Positions 1 to 10,078 of a stretch of DNA of 64,000 nucleotides are shown piece after piece. Source of the DNA: Melastoma dodecandrum (Eukaryota; Streptophyta; Magnoliopsida; Myrtales; Melastomataceae); assembly GCA_029817715.1 (NCBI GenBank), contig JARUPY010000473.1:868001-932000 (forward strand), read 5' to 3'. The notes beneath the pieces are model-generated. The model ran no database searches. It saw nothing but the letters and a program-made list of their open reading frames with translations, and was not told the DNA's origin. Position 1 is the first letter of the stretch, and every line of letters starts with the position of its first letter. Position numbers and translations under genes: made by a program.

Positions 1-1167
1 CTTCATATTTGGTAATGGAAAATCTGCAGTAATGCAACCAGATGTCAACAGAATATGTTACACTCAGAATAGCCCGCTCATAAACTTCAATTGCTTTCTC
101 GGTGGACCCAGCCGCCTCATGCTCTGCATACTTCTTCCAGTACCCGTAACATAATGGAAATTCAGCTAAAAATGAATCATAGACTCTCCTAATCTTCAAG
201 ATATTGCCCTGAAAATTAGGAAATCCATGAAAGGACTACCAAAAATCATATCAATCTTAACTTTGACCATGATATGATAAAATCCATTGCAAAAGTCCCA
301 GTGACTCATACTTTACCCTAAAAAGACACCACAACATAAGTAACGTGTAAGCAATTTCCATCCATATAGTAAGAAGTCATCACAATTCACAAATAGGTCA
401 TATCATGAAGCAAAAAGGCTTGACAGGACTGAAAGTAACACCAATACACACAGAAGCCAAATAAAGATCATTAAACACAAAAACTATAAATATGTTTTTA
501 CTACTACAAGTTTCTCTTTTGGTCCAAACACTGCAGCCATTTCAGTTTATGGAATATTACCGCTGCCGCCTTTTCTGTCTCTTCAATTAGGGCTACCCAA
601 GCATCAAAGTCTAAAGAGTTCGCTCTCACGATACTCCATAATCTCTCTTCTTCTGCAGATAAACCTGGAAGTTCGATAATACAAAATAAAAAAAGTTATC
701 TGTGAAAAAGAAGAAGGCAATGTGACAACTCATTAAGAGGGTTTCGAATTGTTTCTTCATTTACAAAAGGACATACCAGATGCTTCTTCAAGAATTTGGT
801 CTGCACCGGCTGCAGTAGCATCATGAGAGTGGTTGCCATTGTCATTTGCCATAGATTGATCAGTGACAGTCCCATTAGCAGAGGGATTTTGAGCATTCCC
901 TTGGCTCGCAACAGCTAAGGCACTATCTTGCCCCGGTAGACCTTGTCTGCCATAAGCTGCTTCCGAAGCCAAGTTACCTTCATGTGCCGTCCTAAAAAAA
1001 GATGCTTGTCCAGAGGAATTGAACTCCACGTGTACAGCTGCGCCAGCATCACCATCTTCATGGGTATTACTAGGATTCCCATCCCCATAACTAGCCGAAT
1101 TATGAGGCACAGCTGAATAGTCCATATGTGAAGTTGTTGGTGTTATCACCATCTCACTGTCCCCCAT
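1..1167 (-). CDS. PRP39: Pre-mRNA-processing factor 39 (PRP39-like), N-terminal part, runs off the window
   Basis: Three coding exons are visible on the minus strand: 777-1167, 561-664 and 208 down to base 1, with GT-AG borders that keep one frame. Exon 1 starts with [10 protein letters not shown] and encodes a low-complexity Asn/Gly/Ala-rich leader. Exon 2 gives [19 protein letters not shown], and exon 3 gives [17 protein letters not shown] then a [14 protein letters not shown] stretch, the start of the HAT (half-a-TPR) repeat array. PRP39 is a U1 snRNP-associated splicing factor acting in the nucleus; in plants loss affects flowering time (family knowledge). The gene is truncated only by the window edge, since the last exon is still open at base 1. 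A 5' UTR intron is likely (donor near 1706, acceptor near 1209). Its upstream region faces the TOM9 gene head-to-head. The exon/intron reading is consistent throughout, so identity is firm. Confidence 0.9.
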
Positions 1168-2020
1168 GATTGTTGTCCAATTAAAAGATCAAACTGATTG
1201 AGAACTGCCAAGGAGAAAACACATGAAGCATGAACTGAAAACATAAACATTGCCCAGAAAAAGAAAGGATTCCGAGGATCGTTACTTTGACAACATAACA
1301 GTAAGGAACAACCGAGAAAAGAACACAAATATCAGTTCCCAAAGTACTAATCCATTCACTACAACAGAAAAATGGGAAAAAAAAATCCTCAAAGCCATTC
1401 GATCATCCCACTGATGCACTTAATCAATCCCAGGAAAGCTCACAGAAGCCGGAACTATTCTAAAACGCCAGAAAAAAACAGTCAGGAAGCAACCCAATAA
1501 AGCTCATAAATACAAGCAACGACATCACCACAACAAGCAGGTTAACAGCAAATAGCGTCATAATCCACATTAACAATCCCCGGCTCCACCAAACCTACTA
1601 CCAACACGTGTAAAATCTTCTCGAGAAGAATAATCATCCACAATCTGAGACTGAAAGTACGCGAATAACATACAATCAAAGTGATGCAGAAGTCACAACC
1701 TCGAATGGGAAACTTCTCCCTCCTGCGGTTCTAGAAGGTTCTCGGCGGTTACGCGAATCCTCCCCTCACTGTGTTTCCGATCGGTTGCCGTCAGTTCAGC
1801 TCTGCCCTAACCAAGCCACCACCGTCGCCGCTGGGGTGTTGGGTGAACTTGTAGTGGGCCAAACACAAAGCTCAGAACAAAACAATGGTCTTGGATTCTG
1901 GACTTGTATGTTCGGCCCATTGTTTTAAACCCCCCTAATTCTCCCTCTTCTACGACAGATCAAAAACCCTAATCGATTACCAGAAATCCCTTCCTTTCTA
2001 CCCTCCTCTCCGCCCACATT
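1168..2020. promoter_or_regulatory. Shared head-to-head upstream region, PRP39 and TOM9
   Basis: The 853 bases between the two divergent start codons must hold both promoters and the probable PRP39 5' UTR with its intron (about 1209-1706). I see no clear TATA box close to either start. A pyrimidine-rich, moderately GC-rich stretch at about 1700-1830 probably carries the transcription starts. Bidirectional use is inferred from the geometry only. Confidence 0.4.
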
Positions 2021-2353
2021 ATGTCGACCCAAGCACGCAAGGGAGGCGTCTCCCTGCCGGACAAGCGCGGTAACCCTAGATCTTCCTCCTCCGCCGGTTC
2101 CAAGTCCATCGTCTACGCCATCGCCGACCACCCGATCGTCACCCGCGGCAAGCAGGTCGCCTCCGACGCCGCCTACGTCACTAAGAAGCTCCTCAACAGC
2201 ACCGGAAAGGCGGCGTGGATTGCCGGGACCACCTTCCTCGTTCTCGTTGTCCCTCTCATCATCGAGATGGATAGGGAGCAACAGCTCAACGAGCTCGAGC
2301 TCCAGCAGGCCAGCCTCCTCGGCACCCCTTCCATCGCTCCACCGCAGAAGTGA
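2021..2353 (+). CDS. TOM9: Mitochondrial import receptor subunit TOM9/TOM22-like
   Basis: Single-exon gene of 110 residues. The diagnostic core is LLNSTGKAAWIAGTTFLVLV followed by VPLIIEMDREQQ and NELELQQASLLG, almost a signature of plant TOM9, the short plant version of TOM22. One membrane span lies at about residues 64-82. The N-terminal cytosolic part is short, basic and Ser-rich and lacks the acidic receptor domain of fungal TOM22, as is normal in plants. The C-terminal segment faces the intermembrane space. The protein is a subunit of the outer-membrane TOM translocase. The start ATG lies in a Kozak-like context, and the length fits the family (about 95-110). It is divergent from PRP39. 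Confidence 0.93.
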   Translation: MSTQARKGGVSLPDKRGNPRSSSSAGSKSIVYAIADHPIVTRGKQVASDAAYVTKKLLNSTGKAAWIAGTTFLVLVVPLIIEMDREQQLNELELQQASLLGTPSIAPPQK

Positions 2354-4336
2354 AGGTAATCGCCCGGTATGGCCTTCTCAATTGCCAAGGTTCCGGTTTT
2401 ACTTCCCTCCGCTGGCTCGAGGACTGCTTTCGCCGGGAGTGAATTTGGTTTATGGAGATGGCCCGAGTTGTTCGATAGTACCCTTTTCTAGATCAAAGAA
2501 TTTATTTTTGCTTCTTTATAATTATTTTAGTTGGTATTGAGCGTAGAGGGATCGGATTATTTCACCTGTGTAATTGGATTGGTGTTATCTTTAATCTGTT
2601 TCTACAAATTCCGGCTGTCATGCTGCTTCCTATCATAATTGCTGTTGATAGATGGGGATTTCATAACATGTGTTGGTTTTTTTCCGCCTCTTCCTTCTGA
2701 GAGGTGATGTTGTGGTTCTATCCACCGGAATTTCGTTTCTCACTGTGATTGGAAAGTTTGGTTTTTGTAGTCTGGCCGACTGTCTTTTATCTGATTTTTC
2801 AAATTGGCTGTACTAATGTTTTGTACAAAGAATGATTTCAAAGTCCTATGAACTTGCTTCAATCCTACACTTGGCTATTACACTTGTATTAGTGGATACA
2901 AGGGTGAGTGTCAAGTTACTCGGGCATAAACCCATAAGAAACACCTATTTGCATTGTATTGGTGAAGTTGCATGTATATACGTCAATCCCACGAATTATT
3001 GTTTTCTTTCTTGTTTGATACAAATGCGTATTATTTAGTCCTACCATTCGACAGCTAACAGTAGGACCAATCCTTAATCTTAATTTGGAGTAATGTACAT
3101 GGTTATTTGTGTATTTACGTGGGTGTGTATGCAATAGATATAACAGGCGATGAGATGAAGTATCGGGATTTTGATTATTCTTATCTGCATGCAACTCCAT
3201 TTCTAGATGTGTAAGAAAGTAACATCAAGACCCGTAACGATGGCTAAGCAGTTGTCTTTGATGCGTTTCTCCTTAGGAAAATACTGTTCAATCATTGGTC
3301 GGGAACCTTTTCGTATGCCGAAGCACCATCATGTTTCTATTTCTTTGACAAATTTTAGTTTTTTTTTGTTGGACCGTTCTTAACTGTGATAGCTACATGT
3401 GAATAATAGACTTATAAAGTATATCTATATGAATCAATCAGTTCCGGAGGTTTTATTATACTGATCAGAGTGGCGGAGGAGATGGTCAGAGTTTTTGAGT
3501 TTGTTCTCATGCCGAGGCAATTAGAAACCGGCTAGTCCTTGTGTCATATAGGTCATGTCGTTTGTCGTTTTATATTGAGGTAAAGGACATGTTACAAATG
3601 AATAGCAGCTCAGTTTTTATCGAACTAAAACAGATGGCATCTTTCCTTTTGCTTCTGAAGAGATTAGTTAAATATGATCGTGATTGTCCTGCAGCATAGA
3701 TGTGCCATGACTGGAAATATTAGCAGCCATTTGGTTTACTTGAAGAAATTTTTCTTGTTCGAAAGCATAAAGCACTTGCCTTATTGAATGTTCAATCAAC
3801 AAAAAAAAAAATTCCCTCCCCCCCCCCCACCCAGTAAGAAGCATATTCATTGGCTTAATGTGGTTCATGCTCTTTTATCACTTCTGGTAGTGGGGTGGAT
3901 GCTTTCTAGAGTGTAAAATGATGGGGAACTAATAAAGGTTAGAGCCTTATGAAGCAGGGTGATTCTTGTCCCACTCTTTTCTTTGATATCCCTGCTGCTA
4001 AGAAACTGACGTCAACAGGGATTAAATTTGGTGGGGTTTGGCCTTGAGGCAATCAATGAAAGGGAAAGGACAAAAGCATTTCTCCAGACAGATTTTGCCA
4101 CCCCCACCACCACCACTTGTAAGTTCTAGCCTCACATCTTTTTGAGCCTAACATAGTTAAAGAACTTGTCCTCCTTTAATAAAGGGAGGATCAGCTGGAA
4201 AGAACATGCTAGAGAACCTGAAAGATTTGCTTCTATCCTCCCCCTCCTGCCTACCTTTGTCTCCACAAAAAGAATTTGCTGTTTCTATACACATGTACAA
4301 GCCAGTATCAAGTGACTCTGATAAGAAAAGGACCTG
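2354..4336. other. Intergenic DNA with the TOM9 3' UTR
   Basis: The first few hundred bases are probably the TOM9 3' UTR; a GGTAATCG just after the stop could be a 3' UTR intron donor. I find no coding sequence. A homopolymer pair (A-run then C-run) sits near 3799-3831. The long open frames here have no recognisable protein content. Confidence 0.5.
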
Positions 4337-5310
4337 CTAGTACTCTATCCTTGCAGCATACTTGACATCTCTTCTCTTGAAGCTGGGTTGGGCAAACATC
4401 AGGCAGGCAATCCCAATACCAAGAGCAGCCAAACACCTAAATACAACCCCCAGAGTCTTCTGTGTGCCATGATGCCCTGTTCCTATACAATAAGATCACA
4501 CAAGAGTTTCATGTCTATCCACATTAACCCAATTCAGATTATGTTTCCCCTCCCCCTGGTTCCTAAAAGTTGAGGTGACGCTTGGGATTTTGAATAAGTA
4601 TTGCATGAAAGGTGACATCAATCAGTTATGTCCTGAGGACAACCAAATCAATGGTTTTGCAACTTACCATGTGATAGGTTTGGTGTTTTGGAGCTATTTA
4701 CTTGCCTGATGAAGTTGAAACTGGCACTCCATTTGGGTAATAGCTGTAGCTAATGAAACACTTGCTGTAGTAAACCTGCCCAGATATGCAGTCCCCGCAT
4801 ACTCCCTTGGCTCTCTCCGCAGCGTTCCCGACGCAACTCCTGCAATCTCCTCCCCCGTCCATGATGTCCTCCTAGCACTGCCTCACCACATAGACGTTCT
4901 CGTATTCCCCCGCGTAGAACCCCTCGCCCTCGCTCACCCTGCCCTCCCTCTACTCCCCACTTCAGCCTTCTCCTTGCCGCGGACCTCGAACAGCACCTCC
5001 GTGTCGTCGTCCTGCCGGAACCTGGCCACAGCATACCTGGAGTATCACCTGGTGAGCTGGATCCTCCCCACGATGGCAAGTCCCAAAGCCTCACGGCCAG
5101 GGGAGGGATCCTCCAGACGCAATCGCCGCAGCGGGAGCCATTCAGGTCTCCCCGCCACTGGTAAAGCCCCGTCAGCGCGTGATCACCCTTGCCGGTGGCG
5201 TTGGAGAAAGGCTTGTCATATGCCTGGGAGACCAACGCAGAGAGGAGGGATGGGGAACTTGCGGTCGGCGCATCACGGAAGACGAGGGAGGTTGATGGGG
5301 TGGAGGCTCC
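4337..5310 (-). pseudogene. PDLP-type (plasmodesmata-located protein, DUF26) pseudogene, 5'-truncated
   Basis: Two exons of a plasmodesmata-located-protein-like receptor are recognisable on the minus strand. Exon 1 (about 4713-5310) begins mid-domain with SLLSALVSQAYDKPF and FSNATGKGDHALTGLYQWRG and ends with ISGQVYYSKCFISYSYYPNG. Exon 2 (about 4337-4487) encodes the single membrane span and basic tail (LAALGIGIACLMFAQPSFKR). Damage: no signal peptide or first half of the first DUF26 domain; the first Cys of a C-x8-C-x2-C motif is Trp; several frame changes between the two DUF26 domains; and an in-frame TAG just after the Cys of the second domain. The exon 1 donor reads AG|GCAAGT, a GC-type site. 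The 5' end abuts a Mutator-like terminal repeat at about 5308. PDLPs are membrane proteins at plasmodesmata that regulate callose and cell-to-cell movement (family knowledge). Confidence 0.8.
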
Positions 5311-5560
5311 AAAAGATTTTGTCTAATTTTTGATTTGGGGGCAACGTCTGGACCCCTCTCCACGTCTGCTCTTTTTCCACATAGGATGTCTCTGTCCTAG
5401 GACCTCCGTTATGTCCACGTCGGTAATTTGCCTAACGTCGTCTAAGATTGGCCATAAAAAAGGTTGATAACATAGTTAGTGACATTTTTATATATGAAAA
5501 AAAAGATGTTGACAGAAAAAAAAGTTCGCCAATAATTAAGGACATATATGTATATTTTGC
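5308..5560 (+). repeat. Solo Mutator-like terminal repeat (right-end type)
   Basis: This block aligns by eye with 13129-13388 and, less closely, with the right end at about 25775-26027. Shared landmarks in order are ACCCCTCTCCAC, TTATGTCCACGT, ATTTGCCTAACGTCGTC, GGCCATAAAAAAGGTTGATA and GATGTTGACAGAAAA, ending near TATATTTTG. It has the same orientation as the other two right ends. I could not find a matching left end between 2.4 and 4.3 kb, so this is either a remnant or a Pack-MULE that lost its other end. Confidence 0.65.
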
Positions 5561-6227
5561 CTTTTTCGGGAATTATACAAGTCCCAGGCATCTTGTGCCT
5601 GGCTTGGCGTTTCTGGTCAACGGATACGTATACACAATTTTGACCAAGGTTCCATCAAAGTGTGCTAACAAGGTTGGTTAAAAATATTTTATAAAATATA
5701 CGTAGTTTTAAAATTCGACAATAATGCTTTAGTGTTAGAAATTTCGTTTTTTTATTAAGAAAATCCGATTTCTTTCTAAAGGGAAGTGAGACTTTAAACT
5801 CCGAAAAACAATAACGAAATTAATATGTTGTAAGTAGAAATCGAATTTTTTAATTTTCGATTTCCGAAAAAAAAAACAGAATTCGTAACTCAGATTTTAA
5901 GAAGTTATTTGTAACTAGTTAAGCTTTCGTCAAATATTTTTGCGACAGCCATGGATTATAACAAAGCTCGCCTACGAACCAGCCCTCTATCAACGAGCCA
6001 GATATAATGCCAATTAAACCACTAGTTGAAGAACGATAGTCGCATCGATCCATACCCACGCCGGAGGTGCTCGTGTATTCCCGCCGGCCGTTGTCGATTG
6101 CGATTGCAGACAGGCCAACGTAGACCGAATGTTGGGCGGCCGCCCTCTGGAGTCTGCGGTGATAAAGCGAACTCACTATAAGCTCAATTGACTCGCAGCG
6201 TCTTCTGGCAATTCAAACTCTCCAACA
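5561..6227. repeat. AT-rich spacer with degenerate palindromic motifs
   Basis: No gene is seen. Between about 5700 and 5905 there are weak inverted motifs such as TCGAATTTTTTAATTTTCGA and AATCCGATTTC, preceded by GACAATAATGC, which also precedes the clear palindrome array at 13415. I read this as a decayed member of that palindrome family. The remaining bases up to 6227 are the upstream region of the reductase gene. Confidence 0.35.
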
Positions 6228-7604
6228 ATGTCTTCCATCGTCTCATCACAATTCTTCTTCATGCATTCAACGATTCCCTCCAAACCCAGATTCAAGTCCC
6301 AGGCGACCAAGCTGCCAAGGATGTCCCTGCCTCAGCGAAAACCCGATGGCCCCAATTCCCCTGCTTCCCTCCTGACAACCTTAACCAACCTCGTTTGGGG
6401 CCCATCCCTCCCACCCGGCGTCCTGGTCTCGGCCGTCAGGTCCGCCTGGTCATCCGCGTGGCTCCTTATGATGTCCCAGCTAGCACCTTCCACCTCCTCC
6501 GGCTCCTATTCCAGGCCCGCCTCACGGTTCCGCCTCGACGGTCCAGAGGGAGCTGCTCTGCTCTCCTCATCCCTACACCTCTACGTCGGCCTCCCTTGCC
6601 CTTGGGCTCACAGGACCCTGATCGTCCGTGCCCTCAAGGGCCTTGAGGATGCAGTACCGGTCTCCGTTGCTGCCCCTGGGTCGGACGGCTCCTGGGAATT
6701 CATGACACCTAAGAGGGGCGTCGCCGACGGGGAGGTCATTGTTCCGACTGACGACAAGTGCAACGGGCAGAGGAACCTGAGGGAGGTCTATAGATTGAGG
6801 AGGGGCGGGTACAGTGGGAGGTGCACTGTGCCGGTGCTGTGGGATGCGGAGAGGAAGGACGTGGCCTGCAACGAGAGCTACGACATCATCATCCTCTTCA
6901 ACTCGGGCATGAACAGTGTAGCGAAGAATCCGGGCCTTGATTTGTGCCCGCCGGAGTTGAAGCCGCGGATTGAGGAGTGGAATCGGGTCATTTACCCAAA
7001 CATCAACAATGGAGTTTACAGGTAACTTCCTGCTGAAATCGATCGGGGATACTTTGAACATAGCCTATCCTGCCGTGATAGTCCCGGACAATTTGAGCTG
7101 CAGGTGTGGGTTTGCACAGAGCCAGGAAGCTTATGATTTGGCGGTCAACGGGTTATTCACCACACTCGACATGATAGACGATCATTTGAGCAGGTCCAGG
7201 TACCTCTGCGGGGATAAGTTGACACTCGCAGACGTGTGCCTGTTCACAACGCTGATTCGGTTTGACATCGCGTACAATGTGCTATTCAAGTGTACTAAGA
7301 AGAAGCTGGTGGAATACCCAAATCTTCATGCCTATACCAGAGACATCTACCAGGTAAATGTGAATTCCATCGTTGGAGCATCCGCAATCGGCTAATAGTT
7401 ATTTCCTTTCTTGTTGTGCAGATACCAAAGGTAGCTGCAACCTGCAATTTCCCAGCAATCATGGATGGATACTACAAAACGCTCTTCCCATTGAATCCTA
7501 GCAACATCAGGCCTGTCATGCCTTCAGCTAGCGAGCATGAGGCCTTATCCGAGCCTCACCACAGGGAACATGTTGTGTCGGGAAATCTAGTCATTGCTGC
7601 TTGA
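6228..7604 (+). CDS. Glutathionyl-hydroquinone reductase (Xi-class GST, ECM4/YqjG family)
   Basis: Exons 6228-7021, 7104-7353 and 7422-7604 join in frame (GT-AG) to give 408 residues. The N-terminal thioredoxin-like part carries the Xi-class active site CPWAHR (Cys about residue 124). The following [16 protein letters not shown] stretch, [17 protein letters not shown] and [20 protein letters not shown] are typical of plant GHR proteins, with the all-helical GST C-terminal domain in exons 2-3. These enzymes reduce glutathionyl-hydroquinones to hydroquinones with GSH (family knowledge). The roughly 100-residue Ser/Arg/Pro-rich leader before the catalytic domain suggests plastid targeting; this is inference. 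The start ATG is the first in frame. No lesion is seen. The lambda-class GST alternative is less likely, because GHR-specific motifs run through all three exons. Confidence 0.92.
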
Positions 7605-8898
7605 CATGCACTGACCACCCCCACATACGTAACACATGTCTGGGTTTTTGGTATCCAAATCGGCAGTGTTTGTGTCTGTATTATTGTAAATAGGCTTCCA
7701 TAGAAGAAATGTCGAACTTTTTCTGTATAGACACCCGAAAATCCGGTTGCTGGTATCGTCAGGATATTGAAGAACAGGGTGTATAAGCAAATTATCTCTA
7801 GATGAATCACCATAAAGCAAACTGAGTATATTGTATTCCAGCCACAAGCCTGGCCCAGGGTTCCATCCAATGTCAAGCCTCAAATGCGATTGTAGATCTG
7901 AGAAGGAATCAGGCAGCAGGATCATACAAGTGTGCCCAGCGAAGTGCTAAGTACGAGTGCTTATCACAAGTAACATCTGAGATTAGATCCTGTTTCTTCT
8001 ACTTTGGTTCAAGCTTGCCCGAAACCTGCTTCTTGAAATACAGGAAGAACATGTTGCTTCACCATGTTGCGCTCTATTCTGCAATTGACAAGAATGGAGT
8101 GCTTTAATCAACATAGCCTGGCATTGAAACAAGCAAAATTAGCACAAGGGAACGATATCCAGGTAATTAACACTAGGAGACTGAATCTCCATTCATAGCA
8201 GGATGACCATACAGCCCTGGATCAATTCTTGGGATACAGAAGCAGTAACAGTGTCATTGAGTATCAAAGTAGACAAGAGCAGCGGCATGCTGCTGACTGA
8301 GGATTGCAGATGAATGGGTTGTTTTCTGCTCAGACAGGAATTCCGAGTTACTGCATAATTGAGAAAATGCGTCCAAAGAGAAAAGAGCACTTGCAAATTG
8401 AAAGAGCCCTTTCTCCGGAACATGCGTCAAACGGCAGGCATGTTGAATGATTACCATAAAACATGGGGCAAACCAAAAATCCCACTATAGAAAAATGAGT
8501 TCAATTTAGTAACTAAAGCCTTATTACCTTTATAATTAATTTTAAAGTGAAATCCCATTGAACTTATATATTGAGCTTAATATTTAGGTACTTGACACAT
8601 TCTTTTTATTTAATTTGTATTTTTCAAAAATAATCCTAACGTCTTTTAAATATATCTTAATGCACATCAAAAGGAAAAGAAAAGAGTGGGAGAAACCAAA
8701 AGCAAAAGCCATACATCAAACGGAAAACACCCATCAATTTCTTGCAATAAAAGCCCCCTCCAGAATATCGTTATCAAAACCATGGTGATTTCCAACCAAA
8801 ACTAGCTTCTTCCCCCATGTCCGAATATGGCATCTTCCTACATGCCCCTCGCCCTCTTACTCACCCTCACGACATCCCTCTTCCATCGGGAACCATAA
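7605..8898. other. Intergenic DNA with the reductase 3' UTR
   Basis: The first 250 or so bases are probably 3' UTR. The rest is AT-rich, and I find no conserved coding content on either strand. An AT-rich stretch at 8460-8720 and a pyrimidine-rich stretch at 8730-8890 lead up to the Mutator-like element. If that element once had a left terminal repeat it should be here, but I cannot find one. Confidence 0.5.
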
Positions 8899-9030
8899 TC
8901 GGAGGTAGAAGGAAGTGAGGCGACTCAGGAAGTAGGAAATGAGGCGACCCTAACTTTTGGCGAAGGCGAAGGACTGAGGCGGCTTTGGCACGAACCAGGT
9001 AGCACGCGTCTCTCTGTACATTCTAAAAGA

Positions 9031-9552
9031 ATGAGTGGCAACGAAATGAGTAGTGGCTCTGTTATTCAAGTGTGGGTGGACGAGTTTGCAACCATGGAAG
9101 GAGGGACACACTGTACACATCCTGGAGTAAGAACAACCCAAGTCGACGATTCTACAGGTGTTCGTGCTGGAAGGTCAGACTGTACACATGTTATTTGTAT
9201 TTATGTTTTGGCATTGCAAACGATCTGTCTGTTTTCAAGCTTGTTGATTTATCTGATAATGCAGGAAGATGATTGTGGGTTTTTCGAGTGGATGGACGAG
9301 GACTTCTCAAGTAGGCAGAAGGAAATCATGATACAACTTTTGGAGTCGAAGAAACTACTAGAGGAGAAGATCGAATTCCTGAAGAGAAAATGTCAAACGA
9401 CTGAAGATGATATAACAAAGTTGGAAGGGAAGATTGAAAAGTAGAAGAAGCTTAAAGAGAAAACTGAGAAAATGAAGGCCGAAATCAATACTTTGCGATT
9501 GGTAGTAGTTTGCTTAGCGGTATTTGTATTGTATTTTTGTTGTCTTCATTAG
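9031..9552 (+). pseudogene. GRF-type zinc-finger protein of the MULE, broken
   Basis: Exon 1 contains the GRF zinc-finger half GGRVCNHGRRDTLYTSW, then SKNNPSRRFYRCSCWK. An intron (about 9172-9264) leads to exon 2, EDDCGFFEWMDEDF, completing the GRF finger. A long coiled coil (LLESKKLLEEKIEFLKRK) follows, and then a predicted hydrophobic tail (LVVVCLAVFVLYFCC) at 9502-9549. This finger plus coiled coil plus C-terminal membrane anchor is a common plant GRF protein layout, often found in MULEs. Damage: the ATG at 9031 is not in the finger frame (an apparent 2-base shift near 9060), and a TAG at 9442-9444 cuts the coiled coil before the tail. Cellular role unknown. Confidence 0.7.
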
Positions 9553-9606
9553 TTAGGGCGATTAGGATGCAGCAAGATTGGCTGCAGTTGTAATATGTAT
9601 GAAATT

Positions 9607-9815
9607 GGCTGTTGGAGGAACACATATGTGGACAGTTATAATATGTCTGAATTGGTTGAACAATATGTCTGAAAGTTGGATCATATGTATTTGCGATCGG
9701 CTATTGGAGGAACACATGATGTGGACAGTTGTAATATGTCTGAATTGGTTGAACAATATGTCTGAAAGTTGGATCATATGTATTTGCGATTGGCTGTTGG
9801 AGGAACACATGATGT
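9607..9815 (+). repeat. Tandem repeat, about 93-bp unit, 2.2 copies
   Basis: Units start with GGCT(G/A)TTGGAGGAACACAT at about 9607, 9699 and 9792. The first two complete copies are nearly identical, and the third is cut short after about 25 bases. It lies just downstream of the GRF gene, inside the MULE. Open frames crossing it are repeat translations, not a gene. Confidence 0.85.
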
Positions 9816-10078
9816 AATATGTGTCTGAACAATTTACATTTTGTTGTTGGCTGAAAGATTTAGAAAATTGCAGTATGATGTAATATGTTTGAAAGATTAC
9901 AAAGACAGTACCATTACAGAAGGTGCACCATTACAAAGACATATTGAAGATAACACCAAGGTCAACAGCAAGTTCAAAAATTTCAACACCCTATTACAAA
10001 GACAGTACAAAACACTAAGGTTCAAGTTCCCCTGCCCCTCCTCATAGCATTTCCCATGCCCCTCCGCAATGCTTGTTT

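Noticed and set aside
6228..7604. Lambda-class GST annotation
   Set aside because: The CPWAHR active site and the [13 protein letters not shown] region are specific to the glutathionyl-hydroquinone reductase family.
9562..9817. Two open frames of about 80 codons with internal repeats on opposite strands
   Set aside because: Translations of the 93-bp tandem repeat.
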